Source: Ctena decussata (taxonomy: Eukaryota > Mollusca > Bivalvia > Lucinida > Lucinidae). From it: a DNA stretch of 64,000 bases. A program made the translations under genes and the position numbers. Shown here one piece after another: positions 1 to 11,192 of the stretch. Numbering within the stretch: the stretch's first letter is position 1; the number at the start of each line of letters is the position of its first letter. Location of the stretch: the NCBI GenBank assembly GCA_963989385.1, contig OZ022502.1, positions 47,609,454-47,673,453 of the forward strand, in the 5' to 3' direction. The notes beneath the pieces are model-generated. The model was given only the letters and a program-made list of their open reading frames with translations, did no database searches and had not been told where the DNA came from.

Positions 1-85
1 GACGGCTCATCTGGATTTTCACTGTTTGCAATGGTTTGTCCGAATTTACCCCCCAGTCCGAAGTTACCCGACTCTACCATAACTG
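1..85 (+). repeat. Right-arm fragment of a foldback repeat
   Basis: The words GGATTTTCACTGTTTGC, GTCCGAATTTACC and GTTACCCGACT match, in the same order, the right arm of the complete foldback element at 2744-2965. The left arm would lie outside the window. Non-coding; probably a MITE cut by the window edge. Confidence 0.6.
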
Positions 86-655
86 ATATCTCGGTGAGCT
101 ATGTTCTTTAAAATTGTGGTCGGAAAAGTTCATTATTTAACGCATCATATTTTAACATTACATGGAGTACAGCCATTTCAAACTGGTCGTGTCACATTGT
201 GCATTTTACATTTTATATTGAATCATAAAACGGTTGGAGTTAAATACGCAATTCGAAGGTTAGATAGTTTTTTTCATACTTATATATAAAGTATTCCAGT
301 CTGATGTACTTCTAACGAGTTCTAAGACTACGTAGGCCAAGGCCTTATTTGTAAATTGTACCATGCACCTGGATTATGAGTACGACTGAATAATGGGAAC
401 ACTTTCAATGCAAATGTCAGTGATGACATGATTAATATGATTCTCTTAAAACCATTTATAACGTGAGGGACAAAGTAGCTTCAGAACGTCTATTCCAAGC
501 TTTGACATATAGAAGCGTAAAAGTGTAGGCTACTGTAGTGTCTCTTAAAGCTAATTCTTTCAGTCACATTTTCGTTCTTCAGAGTTCCTAGCCATGCTAA
601 AACGTGTAGACGTTTCCTATCAATCAGAATAGAGACTCTATAATTACCCATAAGT
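86..655. other. No feature recognised
   Basis: AT-rich sequence with only short chance frames (62 and 61 codons) that have no recognisable motif. No repeat family was recognised here. Confidence 0.5.
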
Positions 656-885
656 TGACACGACAAAACCAACAAAGTAGTTGTGAGACCAGCGCAGACT
701 CAGATCAGCATGGGCATCCGTAAACTCTGATCAGAGTCCTCGCTGTCGGCATGAAGGTAGCTTAGACCCTAAACTACATTTAAGCGCTTATCAAAGAGTC
801 TTATCGGACTGGACGGATGCCTAGGCTGATTTGAGCCTGCGCTAGGCTCACAACCACTTTGTTGGTTTTCTCGTGTGGCGGCTCA
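656..885 (+). mobile_element. Foldback MITE, family A, copy 1
   Basis: First of eight copies of a ~235-bp foldback element. The consensus starts TGAGCCGCGACACGA and ends TCGTGTCGCGGCTCA. The two ~100-bp arms are near-complete reverse complements (AAAACCAACAAAGTGGTTGTG against CACAACCACTTTGTTGGTTTT). The central loop contains GGAGGTAGCTTAGACCCTTAGCTACC, and its direction defines the strand. This copy has lost the first bases of the left arm and the loop is diverged. No coding capacity, so it must be moved by another element's transposase. Confidence 0.8.
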
Positions 886-1252
886 TAACTTTCTCTCTTG
901 CAAATTATATAAGTGGTGTATACTGTGATTAAAGAAGAACTAACAATCGTCATCAACTTCCATTAGCAGCTCTTGAAAATGGATCTTGGATTCAAGTCTT
1001 TTCCGTAACATAATTACGGAGACAATAAGAGAGTATTAACACACATTTCACTGCCCACAGAGGATTGGCAGAGGTTTTGTAAAATGTTAAGATATAAGAC
1101 AGATATATACACTCACGTGTATTATAATACGAAAGATTTTCAGAGAAGAGCAATTAGCCACACCGAGTACCCATAGTCTCATCTGTTCCAGTCACACGAA
1201 CTGCCGTGCTCGCCTTAGTAAGCTGGGGAAAAGTGTAGTAAGGAAATATAAT
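886..1252. other. No feature recognised
   Basis: AT-rich spacer between two family-A MITEs. Nothing recognisable on either strand. Confidence 0.5.
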
Positions 1253-1442
1253 TGAGCCGCGACGTGACAAAACCAACAAAGTCTGATCAGAGTCTTCGCT
1301 GTCCGCTTGGCGGTAGCTTATACCCTTAGCTACCCTTTAAGCACTTAACGAAGAGTCTGATCGGACTGGGCTGATGCCCTGGCTGGTCTTAGTCTTCACT
1401 GGGCGCACAACCACTTTGTTGGTTTTCTTGTGTCGCTGCTCA
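1253..1442 (+). mobile_element. Foldback MITE, family A, copy 2 (internally deleted)
   Basis: Both ends are present (TGAGCCGCGAC at left, CGCTGCTCA at right). After AACAAAG the left arm jumps straight to TCTGATCAGAGTC, so about 50 bp of left arm are missing and the foldback is asymmetric. Loop orientation is the same as copy 1. Confidence 0.8.
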
Positions 1443-2247
1443 GTTATACAGTTGGAATTCAACCTGTCCCATAAGGCACCGGGCATCCAATCCAGGCAAC
1501 CATGCCATGCTAACTTTTGTCTTTTTCCTTTATTTTTATTTTTTTATTATCTTTTTTTTTTTTTTTTTGCATCACAAATAGTAATGGAGACATCCTTCCG
1601 ATAGCTGTCCACATTATGCTTCGATTGATTGATAAGTGAACTCAACTAAGGTAGGAAATTTTAACTGCGTGTGGAACGCGTTGCTGTATCCCCATTATAT
1701 ACATTCCCCGCCGCATAGGTATTACATAACAGCATTTGGCTTTTCTTCCTTGAAGGGGCGTCGATATTAAGACATGGAGTAAAGCATACAGTAAAGACAT
1801 CGGAGGTTGTTTGCTGGCCTCTTACGCCGTACGGCTTTATCAGAGACGGGCTAAACATTTCAGGGCCGTCAGCTATTAAAGAAAACAAAGCCCCGCAATA
1901 AAAAAGTTTCCTTATCTTAAGAAACAGATAAGAAGTCAGAAATAATAAACAATCAGTGTATTCACGAATTTGTCGAACTTTTCCACGTAATATCTTATCT
2001 CAAACACATGATAATATCTGTACATCATGTAAGAAGTTAATGCTAGGCTGCAAAATACAGTTATCGTGTTTGCATTATCAAGTATCAGGCTGGTATCAAG
2101 TTTACATACTATTTACAAGAAATATAAACATACGTTAAAGTGTATTTGATATTTATTCCCATAACGTTCTACAAAATTGAATGATTTAATTTATGAAATA
2201 CCTCTTTTACAATTGAATTAGGACTGTGTAACAGTACTTTTTTCTAT
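1443..2247. other. No gene recognised; poly(T) tract
   Basis: Contains a T-rich run at about 1520-1568 and otherwise unremarkable AT-rich sequence. The 75-codon minus frame at 1661-1888 has no recognisable domain. Confidence 0.5.
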
Positions 2248-2452
2248 GTAGCAAGGATGGACGGATGCCTTGTAATTTTACGTCTTTTAACAGTATTTCA
2301 GTCATATCTGGACGATGGGAGGGTGATAATGAAAGGCTATGTGCAATGGAACCCGTTTAAGGTTGGAAAGATTTCCGCCTTCAGCGGGTCTAGAACTCGA
2401 AACCGTTAGATCAGCAGGCCAGTGCTTAACCTACTGATATACCGGGGCCACT
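2248..2452 (-). mobile_element. tRNA-derived SINE, minus strand
   Basis: Read on the minus strand, the right end looks like a tRNA: an A-box-like GGTATATCAGTAGGTTAAGC and a B-box-like GGTTTCGAGTTCTAGACC. The body follows and ends with GATATGACTGAAATACTG and TTAAAAGACG. The same tail occurs in the SINE at 20402-20600. The cloverleaf is too diverged for a functional tRNA. Confidence 0.65.
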
Positions 2453-2743
2453 CCTTTTTAGCACGGGTTAATGTCCATCTGATATACAGACTTACCTCAT
2501 GGCCTTCGTCTACAGTGGCTATTCTGTCGTTCCTGTTTATCTGCAGGAAGATGATGTTTGAAGAGACGTTTTACGGTCTGTTATTTGCCACTTTGCCGCC
2601 CTTAGAGGTATGAAGTTTCTTCTCTTAAAGAAAGAATTTATTCGTCCTAAGAAAGAAAGAAAAAGACATCAAAATTATTCCTTTGAAACACATGGCAAAA
2701 GGATATGAAGATGTACTTACTAACAATCAATTCGAGTACATTA

Positions 2744-2965
2744 GGGTCGAGTCAGGTAACTTCGGACAGCGGGCAAATTCGGACATACCACTGCAAACAG
2801 TGAAAATCCAAATGAGACTGCTCCTCATGAGCCGTCGTCTCATCAGGATTTTCAGTGTTTGCTCAGTTAATTTTGTTTTAATTCCAAACAACTGACGTAT
2901 AAAGGAAACACTGTCGCCGTCCGAAATTACCAGCTGTCCGAATTTACCCGACTTGACCGTAACAC
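2744..2965. mobile_element. Foldback (palindromic) MITE, family F
   Basis: The left arm (GTCAGGTAACTTCGGACAGC ... GCAAACAGTGAAAATCC) is the reverse complement of the right arm (GGATTTTCAGTGTTTGC ... CAGCTGTCCGAATTTACC). They meet around CTCCTCATGAGCCG near 2820-2835. A right-arm fragment lies at 1-85 and a core fragment at 58713-58780. The frame at 2683-2895 reads through the hairpin and is not a gene. Confidence 0.7.
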
Positions 2966-3794
2966 CATGCTATTACAATTCTTTTCTAAAGTAAAGTTAA
3001 ATCTTATAGCACAATCGGTAGGTACTATTCACAAAGAAAAGTGTATAATTAGAAATGGGAAGATCTGGCACTGAAAAAGTGATCGCTTTGTTATTAAACA
3101 CGCTGAAGAAGGATAAAGTGTATTATCTGTTGAAGCATGAGGAATAAAACGTTCAACAGGAAAATCATTATCGGTTCGAATAACGATAGCCCTTCTTATC
3201 CATTTCAACGAGGGCAACTGGTTTGTCTTTGATACATTAATCCAGAATGCTTTATAGTCTTATCATGTCTGATACAATCCAGTACATGACCTGTCTAACA
3301 TCGTTAAGGCATTGCTTTATTAAATTGATTTATAAAGAAATGGTTGTATTCTTATACAGTGAGGCCCACATGGTCTAGAGAGTGTGAAGATTTTTCATAG
3401 TGACCTTTACAAGGTATCTCTATATCCATCATTACTACCACATGCCAGACTCCCATAATGTTTTGATAATCAGGTAAAGTTGTCAAACTTCAGTAAAATA
3501 AACAAAAACTGGTAAAACTGCAAAAATATTATATGGCTAAATAAATACCAGCACTTTATGTACTGTTACAATCACAGTCTAGAATGAGTGATGAGGTCAA
3601 ACAGATTCTGCTGCCTTATGTGTGGCCAGTTGCTCTTGTGTGCTGGAGTGTATAAATATACGCCTGGTTTTGAGCTTTGAACAGTCACCAATTCTGCGAC
3701 CGGATAACTTTAAAAACAGAGAATTAAATTATTTGAGAATGAAGTACAGCTTTGTGAAAATTATACTTTTCCATTGTATAAATTTCAGGTAGCT
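2966..3794. other. No feature recognised
   Basis: AT-rich sequence. The 62-codon minus frame at 3029-3217 shows no motif. Confidence 0.5.
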
Positions 3795-3866
3795 TCTCAC
3801 TAATAATTTGAGCGGAGTATGACATACACTGTATGCCATGCTCCTCTCTAAATATAATTAGTGAGA
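3795..3866. repeat. 72-bp imperfect hairpin
   Basis: TCTCACTAATAATTTGAGC at the left is complementary to the right end (AATTAGTGAGA). Inside, GGAGTATGACATAC faces GTATGCCATGCTCC, so the whole segment folds on an axis at about 3830. It is followed at once by a second hairpin. Confidence 0.7.
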
Positions 3867-3881
3867 TGACGTCAAAGGTAT

Positions 3882-3987
3882 GTTACCATAGCAACTATAG
3901 AATAACCATTCTGCTTAATACCTTGGCAGAATGAAAGTTGGATGACGTCTCTTTGACATCAATATGAACTCTTTGTTGCTATGATAA
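3882..3987. repeat. 106-bp hairpin with nested stem
   Basis: GTTACCATAGCAAC at 3882-3895 pairs with GTTGCTATGATAAC at 3974-3987 with one mismatch. CATTCTGC (3907-3914) and GCAGAATG (3926-3933) form an inner stem. ATGACGTC words lie just outside and inside. Probably one short foldback element together with the preceding hairpin. Confidence 0.6.
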
Positions 3988-4642
3988 CAGGTCCTAACTT
4001 AAGTTTCCATGGATTTAAATCGATAATTATCCAAAAATATCTCTGTTACTTCCTCTTATCTGGAGCTCTTTAATTGTTATCAGTTATTGTGCATCCTTGT
4101 AAGAATGTTGTAGGTTATGAAGATAGTTCTCAAAAATAGTCCTGTTATTTATTATTATTGTTATCATAATAATTATTTATTATTATCATTATTAATATTT
4201 TCATTATTTTGCTCCAGTTTCATGCATTTTAAGCCATGTTGCATACATACTAAAACGTTTATTCAGCATTGAATAACAACTGTTCAAGGAGGTTGTTATA
4301 AAAGTTGACCCAACGTCGTAAAATCATATCCTAACGTCTTGATTATGTTATTTTGTTCTTGCAGCATTTATTTGTAATGTATCGGCTAAGATTAAAGAAA
4401 CTACTTACAACTACCATTAACTTCCAGTAAAACTCATTAAAGCGGAAGAGAAGGTTACGACCGTTTAAAAACGTAAATGGAGACACAATTAAGGAATAAC
4501 ATTACCTTTCATCTTATCCTTCTAATGTCATCTAAATATGTGAGAGATTTATCAATGATATAGCTAACAAAACGTAATGTTTACATGACAGCGGCAAAAC
4601 ACTTTGTGCAACCGCGGCTGCGCTGTCCTGCAAGAAACCAGA
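3988..4642. other. AT-rich spacer with ATT repeats
   Basis: A degenerate (ATT)n tract covers about 4146-4207. Nothing else recognised. Confidence 0.5.
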
Positions 4643-4854
4643 CCCCAAGATTATAAAACCTTTTTCGTGCTCAACTCAGCTGAGCATGGAATTTTCTATT
4701 TGTTGGCATTTTCAAATTAATCAGCAGAGAAAAATTCATACTCAGCTAAACTAAGCTAGAAAACAACTGTAATCATCAGTAATTTCCTATTTATTAGAAG
4801 GGAAAATTTCATGCTCAGCTGAGTTGAGCATGAAAAAAGCTTTATAACCTCGGG
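4643..4854. mobile_element. Foldback MITE, family D, copy 1
   Basis: Ends CCCCAAGATTATAAAACC at left and TTTATAACCTCGGG at right. Immediately inside, GTGCTCAACTCAGCTGAGCA faces GCTCAGCTGAGTTGAGCATG, which are reverse complements. A shorter copy with the same CCCCGAGGTTATAAA end is at 24798-24939. Confidence 0.7.
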
Positions 4855-4958
4855 ACTAATTCGCTTGCGGGTATGACTGTTGAATTCTAGGCGCTCTTTG
4901 CGGAGACAAAATATATAACTCAACAAATCAATTACTTTGCTGTCAATGATATGACTAC

Positions 4959-6136
4959 GGGGCGTCTAAAAAAGTGGACCTTTTTGTAAATTGTTGTGAC
5001 CCCTTTATTTATCAAGGACAATATTTTCTTTTGTCCGGACTGTTGCAAACACAAAATGGCATTAAATGAAAAAGAACCAAGCTCTTACACAGGGTATAAT
5101 CGATTCCGCCAATTTTCGCTTCCTGCAGAGACTGTACATCATATTTGGCTTCCGCCGAGACTGTCCGCGAACTCTTGCTTCCTGCCGGGACTACTGTCCT
5201 CGAAAAATGGCTTCCTGCCGAGACTGTCCGCGTGATTCTGCTTCCTGCCGAGAGCCTCGGCAGGAAGCAGAATCACGCGGACAGTCTCGGCAGGAAGCCA
5301 TTTATCATGTACAGAAGTCTCGGCAGGAAGCAAGTGTTCGCGGACAGTCTCGGCGGAAGCCAAATATGATGTACAGTCTCTGCAGAAAGCGAAAATTGGC
5401 GGAATCGATTATACCCTGTGTCTTAGGGTGTTCTCAGGTTTTCATTTTAAGGAAAGAAATCTTTAAAAAATGTCAAGATTTGGAAGAAAGTCCAAAAAAC
5501 CAAAGAAACGGGTTGTCAACTGGGCTGTCATACTATGGTTAGAAATGGGCTGTTTGTGGCTACATCTGAGAGTTTATCACGGAGAATGCAAGTGGCAATC
5601 CAACAAAGGGTCTTGAAAATATCATTAAAAAATGGAAATGGTAAAGTACTAAATTCCATTTTGCAACTAGCAATTTTCCTTATAGCTGAACAACTTCCAT
5701 ACTGTGATGACATTGTTGGGTTCAGTTTTAAGGAATTGGAAGATGACTTTTATTAGGCCTGCAACTTCTCTACTAAGCTCTCCATTTCACTATGACCGTT
5801 CCGTTTCATCTCCAAGTTCATTGAACTATTCAGCGAAATCTATTATCCGAGATTGTGTAAATCATTCTTTCCTAGAATATAAGCCTTGGAACGCTCTGAA
5901 GCTTAGTTTGTATTTCACTTGAGGCCAGTTTGTAGTTTCAACAGTGCAAAAAATAAGGAAATGACGTCAAGTATTAGTCTGTAACATTATGACGTCATTT
6001 CCTGTAGGTAGCGCCACCCGATAGTAAAACATTATTGGTTCAAAGGCGTATTAACTTGCTACAATAACAGAAAATTTCCTTTATAAAAAGGGAGGACAGG
6101 ATTTTTAAAAATGGTCCACATTTTTTTAGATACCCT
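4959..6136. mobile_element. TIR element of 1.2 kb carrying a large palindrome
   Basis: The left end (GGGGCGTCTAAAAAAGTGG, then ACC) matches the reverse complement of the right end (AGGGTATCTAAAAAAATGTGG, 6107-6136) with a few changes, giving terminal inverted repeats of about 28 bp. TA lies outside or at both ends. The interior has a ~335-bp palindrome (5087-5421). Open frames of 158 codons and fewer inside it read through the palindrome, and frames at 5535-5922 show no transposase motif. Probably a non-autonomous DNA transposon. Confidence 0.6.
5087..5421. repeat. 335-bp near-perfect palindrome with internal repeats
   Basis: The sequence is self-complementary about 5254: ACACAGGGTATAATCGATT at 5087 faces AATCGATTATACCCTGTGT ending at 5421. 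The centre is CTGCCGAG-AGC-CTCGGCAG. Each arm repeats the module GCTTCCTGCCGAGACTGTCC several times, so short direct repeats are nested in the inverted repeat. Weaker complementarity continues outside to roughly 5060 and 5449. The two 74-codon frames at 5139-5363 (minus) and 5145-5369 (plus) resemble each other only because of this symmetry. Confidence 0.9.
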
Positions 6137-6501
6137 CTATGTACGCGTGGCCCTTTTCCAATTCACGTATGTTTCGTCTTTAATTGTGACGACAGAAAAT
6201 ATGCAGAGTGTTTGTTTTAAATACCTTTCAATGACATTTTTATATAAAGTACAGATACAAATTCGGTGAACACGATAACAAGTATTTTATCAATTGAGAT
6301 CGTACAGTATTTCAAAGCTTGGCTGTCTTACAAATTCTTCTGTTGGCATTACCAAGGATATGAAAAAAGATGAATTTACATACTACAGAAATAATTTGTT
6401 ACAAAACTTAAAGCTGAACTTGACTATAGAGCTTGTATGTGAAATATTTGTATATTGCTATACAGCTAGTTTATACTTGGTCTGTTCTAATTACATGTAA
6501 C
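6137..6501. other. No feature recognised
   Basis: AT-rich. The 68-codon frame at 6294-6500 has no recognisable domain. Confidence 0.5.
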
Positions 6502-6733
6502 TCATTTATGCCCAGTGTCCCAAAAGGGACATTGGCAAACTAAGCAGACCCAGATCAGACGCCGCAAAACGCGGCGTCTGATCAGGGTCTTCACAATTTG
6601 TATGAGACAAATGGGTATTTCTCCTCAAAATAATATTAAAAGCGGTAAAATAAATTAAACCAGACACCCCTTAATTGACAAGTGGACTCATCCAATGCTT
6701 AGGGACAGAATAGTCCACTGTGCATAAATGGGT
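6502..6733 (+). mobile_element. MITE, family B, copy 1
   Basis: The ends CATTTATGCCCAGTG and CACTGTGCATAAATG are inverted repeats. Inside the left end is a perfect hairpin, CAGACGCCGC-AAAA-CGCGGCGTCTG. Shared internal words are CAGATCAGACGCCGC, GAGACAAATGGGTATTTCT and CCAGACACCCC. Related, more decayed copies lie near 11008, 13669, 39056 and 43990. Confidence 0.65.
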
Positions 6734-6778
6734 TAAAAAGCAGACTGTCGTGAATAAAATCTGAAACATGCAAACAGT

Positions 6779-7016
6779 TGAGCCGCGACACGACAAAACC
6801 AACAATGTGGTTGTGTGCCCAAGGCAGACTCAGATCCGCCTGGGCATCCGTCCAGTTTGATCAGACTCTTCGTTAAGTGCTCAAAGGGTAGCTAAGGGTC
6901 TAAGCTACCTCCATGCGGACAGCGAAGACTCTGATCAGACTGGGCGGATGCCCAGGCTGATCTGAGTCTGCGCTGGGCGCACAACCACATTGTTGGTTTT
7001 CTCACGTCGCGGCTCA
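6779..7016 (-). mobile_element. Foldback MITE, family A, copy 3
   Basis: Complete copy with both ends (TGAGCCGCGACACGAC and ACGTCGCGGCTCA) and ~100-bp complementary arms. The loop reads GGGTAGCTAAGGGTCTAAGC, opposite to copies 1 and 2. Confidence 0.85.
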
Positions 7017-9098
7017 GTTTATGCTCAAATAAACAATTTCACATAAAATTGTCTGTCCAGTGAGAGTACGCGCAGCATTTCTGATACAATGATCTAAGTA
7101 TTAGAGTTCGACCTCCATGCATACAAAAGGAAACGTTAAATCCATCACCATATAATCAAAAGCGAGGGTCGGAGATCCGTTTAATATAAGAGCCCGTCCA
7201 CCAATACGTCATTTACGTTTTAACTTTTGCGAGATTTTGCCTAAGAAATGTGACGAAGGTTTTCTTGTTTAATTCTATTTCTTAAATGAGCACATGTAAC
7301 TGAAAATCAGAATTTAAGTTTTGCATATACAGATAACCGATACAGATACAGATATACATTACCGATAACAGTTCAAACAAGAAATATCTTTTAGAAAAGA
7401 TAATCGGCTTAGATTACATAGAAGTGTGTATTGTAATATGTATGAGTCAGGTACATGTAAGATATCGAATGTGTTGATCAGATTGTACGGATACGCTTGC
7501 TGGTATGCATATTTGTTGTTGGTGTTGGGTTTTCGATTTCGGAAATGCTATTGAATTTTGATCGGGGTCTGTCTGTGTTGCACATAGCAATGAGGATTGG
7601 TTTGCTGACCGCCCCATATAAACTTAAAAGTGTCGCAGTTCCACTAAACCAGCAACAATTACATGTACTTAATTTCGTCTCCGATCTCTGTGTCAAGTTA
7701 TATAATGGTTTTATATTTTACATGAGCGACATAACAGGCGAAATGTGTTCTTTGGCAAAAAAGAAATTTGGAAGGAAATATCTAGATTCATTACGACACG
7801 GTTTATAGGCCAATAGTCAAATGAAACTGAAAGTAGAAAGAGAAAGCGAAAGTAAGCTACTTACATCAAAATCCCTGGTGTATTTATATTGGCCAATGAA
7901 ATACTTGAAATGTAGGTAAATACTAAGGTTATAGGGCTAAAGCCGAAAAAAGTCCAATCGAAAGAACCAATAAAGGCAAAAGGTAAAAAGGCAATAGTGC
8001 AGTAACTATGGAAGGTGTCATGATAAAATTCAAAATGGAAGTGTTGTTTTCTCTTGGCCTACAAATATACCAGTATAAATCAAAGATGAAAACCCTGACG
8101 AAAACAATGCGTATAGTACAAAAATTTTAGAAACGTGGCTGTAATTACAATCAAACATGACCTGTTGTTACATGTTGAGAGCTCGATGCATTTCCACAAT
8201 GTTAAAACAGAAAAATGACGAGCCTTCGACTTTTAAGCCCACGTTACACTATCCGATATCTTTGTTCAAAACCGGGTAAATTTATGTTCATTCAAATTAT
8301 CTGACGGTGTAACACCCCAACAAAATAATCAAAATTGCATTTCAAAGAAGATGGCGATAGAACCGGTCAAATGTTTCCCCAAAGGTTTCTTGACAAGCGG
8401 CTGATAAGGATGCAATTTACTACTTGTTTCTGTAAAGCCAGTGGTAATCTGGGATTTTTTTCTCACTGAGGTTTATAAATAGGGTAGTTCTTTTTTAATA
8501 ATAAAATCATCTTTTCTTCTGATATTTAAACAAACATTTTCTTCTTTGGCAGTTATTATTATAATATTTTAAGCATTCGAGCCTTTTCGGTGAATGATTA
8601 TGCAGCGACCAAGTTTGATGCCAAACATGTGAAAGTGTGTTGTGAATATTGAATCACATATTTCATTTGAACATCAATAAAAAAGAGAGAAAATTTGACC
8701 AAAGAAGCAATACAGTCTATCATAAATGTTTTATCAAGTCTTTTTGTTGACACGCACTATAAATCAAGGTCCATACAGTCAAGATGTTCGGGAGGTTAAC
8801 ATTGGCCTTTTTGCCATCAAGATCATTAGTGTATTAAAACCGGAAGTAGATTGTCTGATTGAATGAAATCCTAGTTTCCCCAGTAGACTATTCTAACCAT
8901 ATAAATAGGACGAGTCCATTCCTCGTTTTAGGGGTGGCTGATTTAATTATTTTCATCATTTTATTTGATAGGAAACATTGTCTTACGAAAATACTGTAAA
9001 GACGCGGACGCCGCATTCTGTGCTATGTAATCTTGGTCTGCACTGTTTGTCATAGGAAGTCACAAAAGTTGTTTCTGTCTGAAAATTGGCAAAAAGGT
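7017..9098. other. 2-kb stretch with no recognised feature
   Basis: No repeat family or gene was recognised. The longest frame, 103 codons at 7497-7808 (+), starts with a hydrophobic stretch but has no known motif and no visible splice or promoter context, so it is not called as a gene. Confidence 0.5.
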
Positions 9099-9315
9099 AC
9101 AGTCAACTCTCGATAGATCAAAGTCGAAATTCATCTCAAACTACTGATAATCTCAAAGTAAATTTTCTGGTCCCAGAAAATTTACTTTGAGATATTAGTA
9201 GTTCGAGATAATAGGAGTTGAAATGTAAATAAAAAAGGAATTGTGTCCAACCAATATTTTTGAAATAAGTGGATACTTTGAGATATTAGTTTTCGAGATA
9301 TCGAGAGTTAACTGT
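9099..9315. mobile_element. Foldback element, family C, copy 1
   Basis: CAGTCAACTCTCGATA at the left end is inverted as ATATCGAGAGTTAACTG at the right. An inner palindrome, CTCAAAGTAAATTTTCTGG facing CCAGAAAATTTACTTTGAG, is nearly perfect. Partial copies occur at 10399-10507 and 14748-15036. Confidence 0.7.
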
Positions 9316-9781
9316 TTACCCATACGCCTTAATATCAGAAATAAAGATGAGACATAAATGTGTCTTCGACTTAAATACCATTAAGTTCCATCTTCGGATT
9401 AAAATCGAAAGTGGAACGTCTGCCGCTCTAATGACATGCTATCAGTTTAACTTTCAACTGCAATTACGGCAAGAAAATAATACTTCAAGACAAAAAAACG
9501 TCGATGGCATAATTGTCTTAGTCTGTCTCTAACTAAACGCTATCAATTTTCATCTGTCGTACAGTTAGTTGGCTCACAGCATGGAAACGACGTCATATCC
9601 AGCGACATAGCTTCCTGTACGCAAATACGAACGTGCAAATTAAAATTCTGTCGAACACAAGGACCTGCGTATATGCCAGCTGACCTGTTCTACATGTAAA
9701 TAAATTAAAATCTTAAAGTAGAGAAGCACGATTATATAATACTACTGCCAAAACACTCAACCCGTTATGTAGTATAAAACA
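9316..9781. other. No feature recognised
   Basis: The 61-codon frame at 9347-9532 has no recognisable domain. No repeat seen. Confidence 0.5.
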
Positions 9782-10027
9782 GAATTTGCGTACATGGAAA
9801 GCAACGTCTAATGAGCATTTATTGAGCAGACTACGCGGACGCTGATCTCTGTCTTCACTATTTGAATTTGCGTACATGGAAAGCAACGTCTAATGAGCAT
9901 TTATTGAGCAGACTACGCGGACGCTGATCTCTGTCTTCACTATTTGAATTTGCGTACATGGAAAGCAACGTCTAATGAGCATTTATTGAGCAGACTACGC
10001 GGACGCTGATCTCTGTCTTCACTATTT
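9782..10027 (+). repeat. Tandem repeat, three units of 82 bp
   Basis: Three consecutive units begin GAATTTGCGTACATGG at 9782, 9864 and 9946. They appear identical base for base, ending CTGTCTTCACTATTT. Complete identity points to recent amplification. Confidence 0.93.
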
Positions 10028-10398
10028 GCACTTGTGAAAAGGTCACATGTCTGATATAAAGGCTGAATTAATTTGAATAAGTTACAGACTTTTTCTTGCG
10101 CAAAGCAATTAAACAAAGAAAGCTCAACAAATTACAAATTTTAATAACTGCAACAGGTTTGCCTTTGAAATTGTATTCCCATTAAAATGCAATATTCAGA
10201 GTGACGCTCTGGGATGAACAGAATAAAAAATATGCCATTATATCGGGAATAATCGTTATGGAATATAAAAGAGATTGAATAATTGGATGTATTCAGAGAG
10301 GACAAACAGGGCATGTTGGTGCCGATAAAGTTTCAACATTGACGATCGTTTTGACCCTTGACATGAGATATTGATATAAATTAAGTGTATAGTCATTT
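10028..10398. other. No feature recognised
   Basis: AT-rich spacer without a recognised gene or repeat. Confidence 0.5.
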
Positions 10399-10507
10399 TT
10401 CGATAATTAAAAGTCAAAGCTCACTTCAAACTACTGAGGTCTCGCAAAAAAGCTGGTTTCAGAAAATTTACTTTGATATACCAGTAGTTTGAGATATCCG
10501 GAGTGTA
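10399..10507. repeat. Foldback element, family C, partial copy
   Basis: Contains CTTCAAACTACTGAGGTCTC, the core CAGAAAATTTACTTTGATAT and the closing CAGTAGTTTGAGATATCCGG, as in the copy at 9099. A further scrap (TTGCTTTGAGATATCAGCG) lies near 10680. A (TAA)n tract sits between them at about 10605-10640. Confidence 0.55.
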
Positions 10508-10759
10508 ATTAAAAAAAACAATAGAATCTATCCCCATGCTATGTTCGTTGATATAATAGTGTAAAATAACCACAGTTGAAAGATAAAAAAAGGAAAACAA
10601 GGAAATAATAATAAATAATAATAATGATAATAATAATAATGCACTATGTCTATACAATAATGAACTCCGTTAATATGAGGTTGCTTTGAGATATCAGCGT
10701 TTTATCACAAAAACAGCATATTTTAAATCTCCACTAGTTTGGAAAGTTGATATCATCGT

Positions 10760-10894
10760 CCAGCAGGCACATAACATTGAATCAGTATTGAATCAACGTC
10801 GATTTAACGCCATGACATTGAATCAACGTTAATTCAGTTGACATCTAATCAACATTAATTCAATGTTGATACAATGTTGTGTGCCCAGTGGGCT
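10760..10894. mobile_element. Small TIR element with TTGAATCAACGT words
   Basis: CCAGCAGGCACATAACATTG at the left faces CAATGTTGTGTGCCCAGTGG at the right, as inverted ends. The interior is a run of ATTGAATCAACGTT-type words, each near-palindromic. The same ends bound 13888-13997, and the same words recur in the array at 60618-61240. Confidence 0.6.
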
Positions 10895-11007
10895 ATCTCT
10901 GTACTGATGACAGACTGCAAAACCCCTGTTTGTTTGGCGTCACATGAAAACGGACCCAAAGCTATTGCGTGCCCGTAACAAGGAAAATTATGTTTCTTTC
11001 GCAAATT

Positions 11008-11165
11008 AACCCATTTAAGCCAAGCTGACTCATATCCAATAAATTGGATGGGTTCACTCATTACTTGAGGGGTGTCTGGTATAGATATTTTTGTTCATTT
11101 CTAAAGAAATTCCTGTAACTTTTAATATGCAAACAGTGTCAACTCTAATAAGAGTCCGCATACTG
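11008..11165 (-). repeat. Decayed family-B MITE fragment
   Basis: On the minus strand it carries CAGACACCCC, an AGAAATGAACAAAAAT stretch and an ATGGGTTAA-like end, as in the copy at 6502. Low identity; assignment is tentative. Confidence 0.35.
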
Positions 11166-11192
11166 TGTCTGTTTGCGTACGGCCCTTTTGAT

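Noticed and set aside
5066..5542. 158-codon frame and two mirror-image 74-codon frames
   Set aside because: They read through the palindrome at 5087-5421. The resemblance between strands follows from the symmetry, and no domain is present.
7497..7808. 103-codon frame with a hydrophobic N-terminus
   Set aside because: No recognised motif, AT-rich surroundings, no splice or promoter evidence; length is within chance in 64 kb.
9782..10027. CRISPR-like array
   Set aside because: Contiguous identical units with no spacers, in eukaryotic DNA.
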